Shown here: positions 59,546 through 64,000 of the stretch, piece by piece
Layout of the letters: the number at the start of each line of letters is the position of its first letter
Numbering within the stretch: the stretch's first letter is position 1
Assembly: GCF_007828955.1 (NCBI RefSeq)
Contig: NZ_VIVR01000001.1
Coordinates: 2,604,001-2,668,000, forward strand
Reading direction: 5' to 3'
Length of the DNA stretch: 64,000 nt
From: Kitasatospora atroaurantiaca
Lineage (GTDB): Bacteria; Actinomycetota; Actinomycetes; Streptomycetales; Streptomycetaceae
Notes under the pieces: generated by a model
Databases searched by the model: none
What the model was told of the DNA's origin: nothing
The model's input: only the letters and a program-made list of their open reading frames with translations
Position numbers and translations under genes: made by a program

Positions 59546-60223
59546 ATGTCCGTTCTCGGTCTGCTCGACCCCGCCGTCCGCCTGGCCCACGACGCTGTGT
59601 CCGGCCTGGCCCAGCTGTTCCCCACCGCGCTCGCAATCGTCCTGTTCACCGTCTGCGTACGGCTGGCGCTGCACCCCCTCGCCCGGGCCGCCGCGCGCGG
59701 CGAGAAGTCCCGGCTGAGGCTGGCCCCGCAGGTCGCCGAACTGAACCGCAAGCACAAGGGCAAGCCGGAGAAGCTCCAGGCCGCGCTGGCCGAGCTCTAC
59801 CGGACCGAGAAGGCCTCGCCCTTCGCAGGCTGCCTGCCGATGCTGGTCCAGATCCCGTTCTTCTCGGTGATGTACCGCCTCTTCACCACCCCGAACGACC
59901 TGCTCGGCCACACCGTTCTCGGCGTCCCGCTCGGTCTGCACGTCAACGCCGCCCACGGCCCGGCCCAGCTGATGGTCTTCGGCGCCCTCTACGCGGCGCT
60001 CGCCGCGGTCGGGTACGTCACCTTCCGCCGCGCCCGCCGCACCACCGTCACCGCGCCGGGCGCGAGCTTCACCCCGTACCTCGCCTTCGGCACGGTCCTG
60101 TTCGCCGCCCTCGTCCCCCTCGCCGCGGGCTTCTACCTGCTCACCACCACCGCCTGGACCGCCGCCGAGCGCGCCTGGCTGCACCGCGAGACGCCGGCGC
60201 CCGCGCTCGCCGTGGCCGCATAG
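59546..60223 (+). CDS. YidC/Oxa1-family membrane insertase paralogue
   Basis: 225 residues, five membrane helices. YidC core features: LAIVLFTVCVRLALHPL (with the positively charged Arg in TM groove), LAPQVAELNRKHKGKPEKLQAALAELY coiled hairpin, and GCLPMLVQIPFFSVMYRLF. It is not in the rnpA-yidC-jag context of the main copy and lacks a long C-terminal tail, so it is an accessory paralogue. ATG preceded by GGAGGG. Confidence 0.93.
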   Translation: MSVLGLLDPAVRLAHDAVSGLAQLFPTALAIVLFTVCVRLALHPLARAAARGEKSRLRLAPQVAELNRKHKGKPEKLQAALAELYRTEKASPFAGCLPMLVQIPFFSVMYRLFTTPNDLLGHTVLGVPLGLHVNAAHGPAQLMVFGALYAALAAVGYVTFRRARRTTVTAPGASFTPYLAFGTVLFAALVPLAAGFYLLTTTAWTAAERAWLHRETPAPALAVAA

Positions 60224-60230
60224 CCGCACC

Positions 60231-60258
60231 GGGGCCCCACCGTTGACGGTGGGGCCCC
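60231..60258. terminator. Bidirectional terminator, yidC-like / deaminase
   Basis: A perfect 12-bp stem (60231-60242 with 60247-60258) and TTGA loop, between two convergent genes. Confidence 0.9.
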
Positions 60259-60269
60259 GGCACCCGCTC

Positions 60270-61310
60270 TCAGCCCTTGTCCCAGCCCGCCAGGTAGGTG
60301 TCGATCTCGCCGACGATCCGGGCCTTGCCGGCCGCGTCGAGGAAGGAGGCCTCGACCGCGTTCTTGGCCAGGGCGGCCACGCCGGTCTCGTCCAGGTCGA
60401 GCAGGCGGGCGGCGACGGCGTACTCGGTGTTGAGGTCGGTGCCGAACATCGGCGGGTCGTCGCTGTTGACGGTGACCAGCAGGCCGGCGTCGACCATCTG
60501 CCGGATCGGGTGGTCCTCGATCCGCTCGACCGCGCGGGTGGCGATGTTGGAGGTGGGGCAGACCTCCAGCGGGATGCGGTGCTCGCCGAGCCAGTCGACC
60601 AGCGAGGGATCCTTGACGGCCTGGGTGCCGTGGCCGATCCGCTCGGCACCCAGGACGCGCAGCGCGTCCCAGACAGTCTCGGGCCCGGTGGTCTCGCCGG
60701 CGTGCGGGACGCTGTGCAGGCCGATCGCCCGGGCCCGGTCGAAGTACGGCTTGAACTGCGGGCGCGGCACGCCGATCTCCGGGCCGCCGAGGCCGAAGCT
60801 GACCAGACCCTCCGGCGCCAGGTCCACCGCGAGGCGGGCGGTCTCCTCGGCGGCGGCCAGACCGGCCTCGCCGGGGATGTCGAAGCACCAGCGCAGCACG
60901 ACGCCGAGGTCCTTCTCGGCGGACTTCCGGGCGTCCTCGATCGCCTCCATGAAGGCGACGTCCGGGATGCCCCGGCTGACCGACGAGTACGGCGTCACCG
61001 TCAGCTCCGCGTAGCGGATCTGCTGGCGGGCCATGTCCTCGGCCACGCCGTAGGTGAGGGCACGCACGTCCTCGGCGTCGCGGATCAGGTCCACCACGCT
61101 CAGGTAGACCTCGATGAAGTGCGCGAAGTCGGTGAAGGTGAAGTACTCGGCGAGCGCCTCCGGGTCGGCCGGCACCTTCGACTGCCCGGCGTGCCGGGCG
61201 GCCAGCTCGGCCACGACCCGAGGGGACGCCGAACCGACGTGATGGACGTGCAGCTCCGCCTTCGGCATCCCGGCGATGAACGCCTCGATCCCGCTCTTGC
61301 CACCAGCCAC
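60270..61310 (-). CDS. Adenosine deaminase-family protein (possible aminodeoxyfutalosine deaminase)
   Basis: 346 residues from GTG 61310, because AAGGAG lies seven bases upstream; ATG 61346 has no such site. Amidohydrolase zinc ligands H21 and H23 (ELHVHHVGS), HAGE motif with catalytic Glu, IGHG, and SDDPPMF with metal Asp. The HHVGSASP and DFAHFIEVYLSVVDLI text matches the Streptomyces group I recall as including SCO5662, which acts on aminodeoxyfutalosine in menaquinone synthesis. That assignment is from memory and not certain; plain adenosine deaminase is the alternative. Confidence 0.88.
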   Translation of the reverse strand: MAGGKSGIEAFIAGMPKAELHVHHVGSASPRVVAELAARHAGQSKVPADPEALAEYFTFTDFAHFIEVYLSVVDLIRDAEDVRALTYGVAEDMARQQIRYAELTVTPYSSVSRGIPDVAFMEAIEDARKSAEKDLGVVLRWCFDIPGEAGLAAAEETARLAVDLAPEGLVSFGLGGPEIGVPRPQFKPYFDRARAIGLHSVPHAGETTGPETVWDALRVLGAERIGHGTQAVKDPSLVDWLGEHRIPLEVCPTSNIATRAVERIEDHPIRQMVDAGLLVTVNSDDPPMFGTDLNTEYAVAARLLDLDETGVAALAKNAVEASFLDAAGKARIVGEIDTYLAGWDKG

Positions 61311-61353
61311 GGCGTTGCTCCTTATCAACTCGCGTAGACCAAGCATCGTAGTG

Positions 61354-62649
61354 CTAACCGCCGAACGCCACCGCCACCGTGTGGATCAGCAGCCCGGCGA
61401 GTGCACCCACCACCGTGCCGTTGATCCGGATGAACTGCAGGTCGCGCCCGACGTTGGCCTCGATCTTCCGTGAGGCGTCGTCCGCGTCCCAGCCGGCCAC
61501 CGTCTCCGAGATCAGCGCGGTGATCTCCTCACGGTAGGTCTCCACCACGTACTGGGCGGCGTCCTGCAGCCAGCCGTCGGTCTTGGCCTGCAGCCGCTCG
61601 TCGGTCGCGAGCCGCCGGCCGAAGGACCGCAGGCCGTCCCGGATCCGGCGGCGCAGCTCGCTGTCCTCGTCCTCGGCTGCGTCGAGCACCAGCGAGCGGA
61701 CGGCGGCCCACGAGGAGGCGATCAGGTCCTGCACCTCGGCGCGGGCCAGCAGGTCCGCCTTGGCGCGCTCGACCCGGGCGATGGTCTCCGGGTCCTGCTG
61801 CAGCTCGGTGGCGAAGTCGGCGAGGAAGTTGTCGACGGCGCCACGGGCGGGGTGCTCGGGGTCGTCACGGATGTCGGTGACGAAGCGCATCAGCTCCTTG
61901 TAGACCCGCTCGCCGACCTGCTGGTCGACGAACCTGGGCGTCCAGGCCGGGGTCTTCTGGGTGACCCGGTCGACGACCTCCTGGTGGTGCTCCGTCAGCC
62001 AGCCGTGCACCCGTACGGCGATCAGATCGACCACCCCGTGGTGCCCGCCGTCGGCGACCACCTTGCCGAGCAGCCGTCCGGCGGGTTCGGCGACCGAGGT
62101 GGCGGCGGCGCGCCGGGTGACGGCCTCGCCGACCACGGCCTGGATGTCCTCGTCCCGCAGTACGGCGAGCACCCCGCGCAGCGCCGCGGCCGCCTCGGTG
62201 GTGACCCGGTCGGCGTTGCCCGGCGCGGCCAGCCACTCGCCGAGCCGCCGGGCGACGCCGATCGAGGCGAGCCGACCGCGCACCACGGGCGCGGACAGGA
62301 AGTTGTCGCCGACGAAGTCGCCGAGCGACTTGCCGAAGGCGTCCTTCTTGGTCGGGATGATCGCGGTGTGCGGGATGGGCAGGCCGAGCGGGCGGCGGAA
62401 CAGCGCGGTGACGGCGAACCAGTCCGCCAGCGCACCGACCATCCCCGCCTCGGCCGCCGCCGCGACGTACCCCGCCCAGGCGCCCGCGCCCGCGGAGCCT
62501 GCCCAGGTGGCCAGCGCGAAGACCACGGTCGCGGCTGCCAGGAACCCCGTCGCGATCGTCTTCATCCGCCGGACGCCGCGGCGCTTCTCCTCGTCGGCCG
62601 CGGTGAAGCTGACCCCGGAGGCCGGTCGGACCTTCTCATCAACGCTCAC
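61354..62649 (-). CDS. DUF445 membrane protein
   Basis: 431 residues from GTG 62649. Two membrane helices near the N-terminus (about 38-75), diagnostic GMVGALADWFAVTALFRRPLG, GLPIPHTAIIPTKKDAFGKSLGDFV, long helical DUF445 domain, and a final hydrophobic helix (INGTVVGALAGLLIHTV). Function unknown. 44 bp upstream of the deaminase gene on the same strand, so possibly cotranscribed. Confidence 0.92.
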   Translation of the reverse strand: MSVDEKVRPASGVSFTAADEEKRRGVRRMKTIATGFLAAATVVFALATWAGSAGAGAWAGYVAAAAEAGMVGALADWFAVTALFRRPLGLPIPHTAIIPTKKDAFGKSLGDFVGDNFLSAPVVRGRLASIGVARRLGEWLAAPGNADRVTTEAAAALRGVLAVLRDEDIQAVVGEAVTRRAAATSVAEPAGRLLGKVVADGGHHGVVDLIAVRVHGWLTEHHQEVVDRVTQKTPAWTPRFVDQQVGERVYKELMRFVTDIRDDPEHPARGAVDNFLADFATELQQDPETIARVERAKADLLARAEVQDLIASSWAAVRSLVLDAAEDEDSELRRRIRDGLRSFGRRLATDERLQAKTDGWLQDAAQYVVETYREEITALISETVAGWDADDASRKIEANVGRDLQFIRINGTVVGALAGLLIHTVAVAFGG

Positions 62650-62761
62650 CCCGACAGTCTGCCCCGCCGCCCGTCGGTACGGGATCAATCCGGGTCGAAC
62701 TCACGACGCCGTCAGCAGTTGAGGCAGCGGGCCGACCCGATTGCCTACTGACGGAGCCCTC

Positions 62762-63721
62762 TCAGCCGATGGCCACCTCCGCGTACATCCGGGCGATGAC
62801 GTCCTCGATCGCGGGCTCCCGGACCGACAGGTCGACCAGCGGGTAGCGGTCGGCCACCGCCGCGACGATCGGCGCCGCGCTCTGCTGGGCGGGGAAGGCC
62901 AGCCACTGCCGCGGGCCCTCGACCTTGACCACCCTCGCCCCCGGGACCGCGATGGCGGGCCTGGCCTCGGCGAGGTCGACGACCAGGGTGCGCTCGCTCT
63001 CCCCCGCAGCGTGCAGCCCGTCCAGGCCGCCGTCGTACACCACCCGGCCGTGGTCGATCACCATCACCCGGCCGCAGAGCTGCTCGATGTCGGTCAGGTC
63101 GTGGGTGGTGAGCAGCACGGTGGTGCCCTGCTGGGTGTTGACCTCGCGCAGGAACTCCCGGACGCGGCCCTTGCTGACCACGTCGAGTCCGATGGTCGGC
63201 TCGTCCAGGTAGAGCACCTGCGGGTCGTGCAGCAGCGCTGCGGCGAGGTCGCCGCGCATCCGCTGGCCGAGTGAGAGCTGGCGGACGGGGGTGTCCAACA
63301 GGGCGGCCAGGTCGAGGAGTTCGACGCAGCGGTCGAGATTGGCCCGGTAGCGGGCGTCCGGGATGCGGTAGATCCTGCGCGCCAGTTCGTACGAGTCGCG
63401 CAGCGGCAGGTCCCACCACAGGGTGGTGCGCTGGCCGAAGACCACGCCGATCCGCTGGGCGAGCCGGGTGCGCTCGCGGGCCGGGTCGACGCCGGCCACG
63501 CGTAGGCGGCCGCTGCTGGGGACGAGGATGCCGGTGAGCATCTTGATGGTGGTGGACTTGCCGGCGCCGTTGGGGCCGATGTAGCCGACGCACTCCCCTG
63601 CGTCGACGGTGAAGCTCAGCCCGTCCACGGCGCGGACCTCGCGTTTCTCGCGCCGCAGCCGCCCGGCTTTCGCCCGGACGGTGAAGGTGCGGCGGACGTC
63701 CTGGAGTTCGATCAGTGCCAT
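62762..63721 (-). CDS. ABC-2 exporter ATP-binding protein
   Basis: 319 residues. Walker A GPNGAGKST, Q-loop region VVFGQRTTLWWDLPLRDSY, signature LSLGQRMRGDLAAALL, Walker B LYLDEP, and H-loop TTHDLTDIE, then a C-terminal accessory domain of about 90 residues. The GQRTTLWWDLP text is typical of ATPases paired with ABC2_membrane_6 / DUF990 permeases. The permease gene lies upstream (63800 onward). Confidence 0.94.
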   Translation of the reverse strand: MALIELQDVRRTFTVRAKAGRLRREKREVRAVDGLSFTVDAGECVGYIGPNGAGKSTTIKMLTGILVPSSGRLRVAGVDPARERTRLAQRIGVVFGQRTTLWWDLPLRDSYELARRIYRIPDARYRANLDRCVELLDLAALLDTPVRQLSLGQRMRGDLAAALLHDPQVLYLDEPTIGLDVVSKGRVREFLREVNTQQGTTVLLTTHDLTDIEQLCGRVMVIDHGRVVYDGGLDGLHAAGESERTLVVDLAEARPAIAVPGARVVKVEGPRQWLAFPAQQSAAPIVAAVADRYPLVDLSVREPAIEDVIARMYAEVAIG

Positions 63722-63732
63722 CTGCGGTTCTC

Positions 63733-63790
63733 CCTCGACTTCGACTTCAACTTCGGCTTCGACTTCGACTTCGACTTCGGTTCGACTTCG
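63733..63790. repeat. Hexanucleotide tandem repeat (TCGACT/TCGGCT units)
   Basis: About nine units of TCGACT-type hexamers between the permease stop (63800) and the ATPase start (63721). It separates two otherwise adjacent operon genes and covers the expected ribosome-binding region upstream. Confidence 0.85.
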
Positions 63791-63799
63791 GTGCGTTGG

Positions 63800-64000
63800 T
63801 CAGCTGCCGGTGCCCCGGTACGCGCGCAGCCCGGCCCGCCAGGCGTACCCGGCGGCGAGTACGCAGAGCGCGGCGGCCAGGGGCGAGGCGTACTGGAAAG
63901 CGGTGGGCAGGCCGATGGGGTCGGGCTTGCCGAGGATGTGCAGGGCGGGCAGCCAGTTGACGAAGGCCAGGGGCACGCCGAAGACCACGCCGGCGACCAG
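63800..64000 (-). CDS. ABC-2 exporter permease, partial (runs off the end)
   Basis: Only the C-terminal about 67 residues are present. The frame stays open to the window edge. It shows a conserved VVFGVPLAFVNWLPALHILGK loop followed by a final membrane helix, and the stop is at 63800. This matches the end of ABC2_membrane_6-type permeases, partner of the downstream ATPase. Confidence 0.8.
   Translation of the reverse strand: MVAGVVFGVPLAFVNWLPALHILGKPDPIGLPTAFQYASPLAAALCVLAAGYAWRAGLRAYRGTGS

Overview
This is high-GC actinobacterial DNA. GTG and TTG starts are common, genes overlap at GTGA or ATGA junctions, and it carries a conservon, a cslA-glxA tip-glycan locus, LAQTG-type sortase signals and the hairpin repeat typical of Streptomyces. 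The source is almost certainly a member of the Streptomycetaceae (Streptomyces, Kitasatospora or a close relative); the species cannot be told from the sequence.

Layout. 1-0.9 kb: end of a peptide-type ABC ATPase gene. 1.1-4.8 kb: a redox operon (membrane subunit, molybdopterin oxidoreductase, four-cluster ferredoxin, Rieske protein, small membrane protein) in which the molybdenum subunit has lost its centre and is a pseudogene. 4.9 and 22.7 kb: two identical tRNA-Lys(CUU) genes bracket about 17.8 kb of accessory DNA. Inside it: a polymorphic toxin/immunity locus (CpnT/WXG100-like carrier, NucA/NucB-type nuclease, uncharacterised protein, SUKH-type protein) whose carrier gene is cut by an IS3-family element; a terpene synthase-P450 pair; a complete conservon cvnA-E; and a divergent pair of a secreted copper-radical oxidase and a DyP-type peroxidase carrying four C-terminal hemopexin-like repeats.

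22.8-36 kb: mostly single genes (phospholipase C, bifunctional penicillin-binding protein, EamA transporter, signal peptidase I, chorismate mutase, OsmC protein, PAS-GGDEF-EAL protein, luciferase-like oxidoreductase, peptidoglycan-binding protein). 36-48 kb: a DedA-like membrane protein, a deacetylase-like Tat lipoprotein, a GH12 glucanase, an alpha/beta hydrolase translationally coupled to a complete branched-chain-amino-acid-type ABC transporter, and a two-subunit CoA-transferase. 48.5-53.7 kb: the cslA-glxA locus with its GH6 cellulase. 53.7-64 kb: uracil-DNA glycosylase, LtrA-like protein, HAD phosphatase, a sortase-anchored AA10 LPMO, a Gfo/Idh/MocA oxidoreductase, a DUF6412-YidC pair, an adenosine/aminodeoxyfutalosine deaminase, a DUF445 protein and an ABC-2 exporter running off the end.

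How parts fit together. A beta-glucan theme recurs: CslA/GlxA/GH6, the LPMO 3-4 kb away, GH12, a deacetylase-like lipoprotein, and a c-di-GMP protein. Copper-radical chemistry appears twice (17-19 kb and 50-52 kb), and the first copy faces a peroxidase that could use its H2O2. The most unusual items are the hemopexin-like DyP paired with the oxidase, the exactly reconstructable IS insertion in the toxin carrier gene, the internal deletion in the Mo-enzyme gene, and the His-rich termini of CslA next to its copper partner. Strings of short GC-rich tandem repeats sit in several intergenic gaps.
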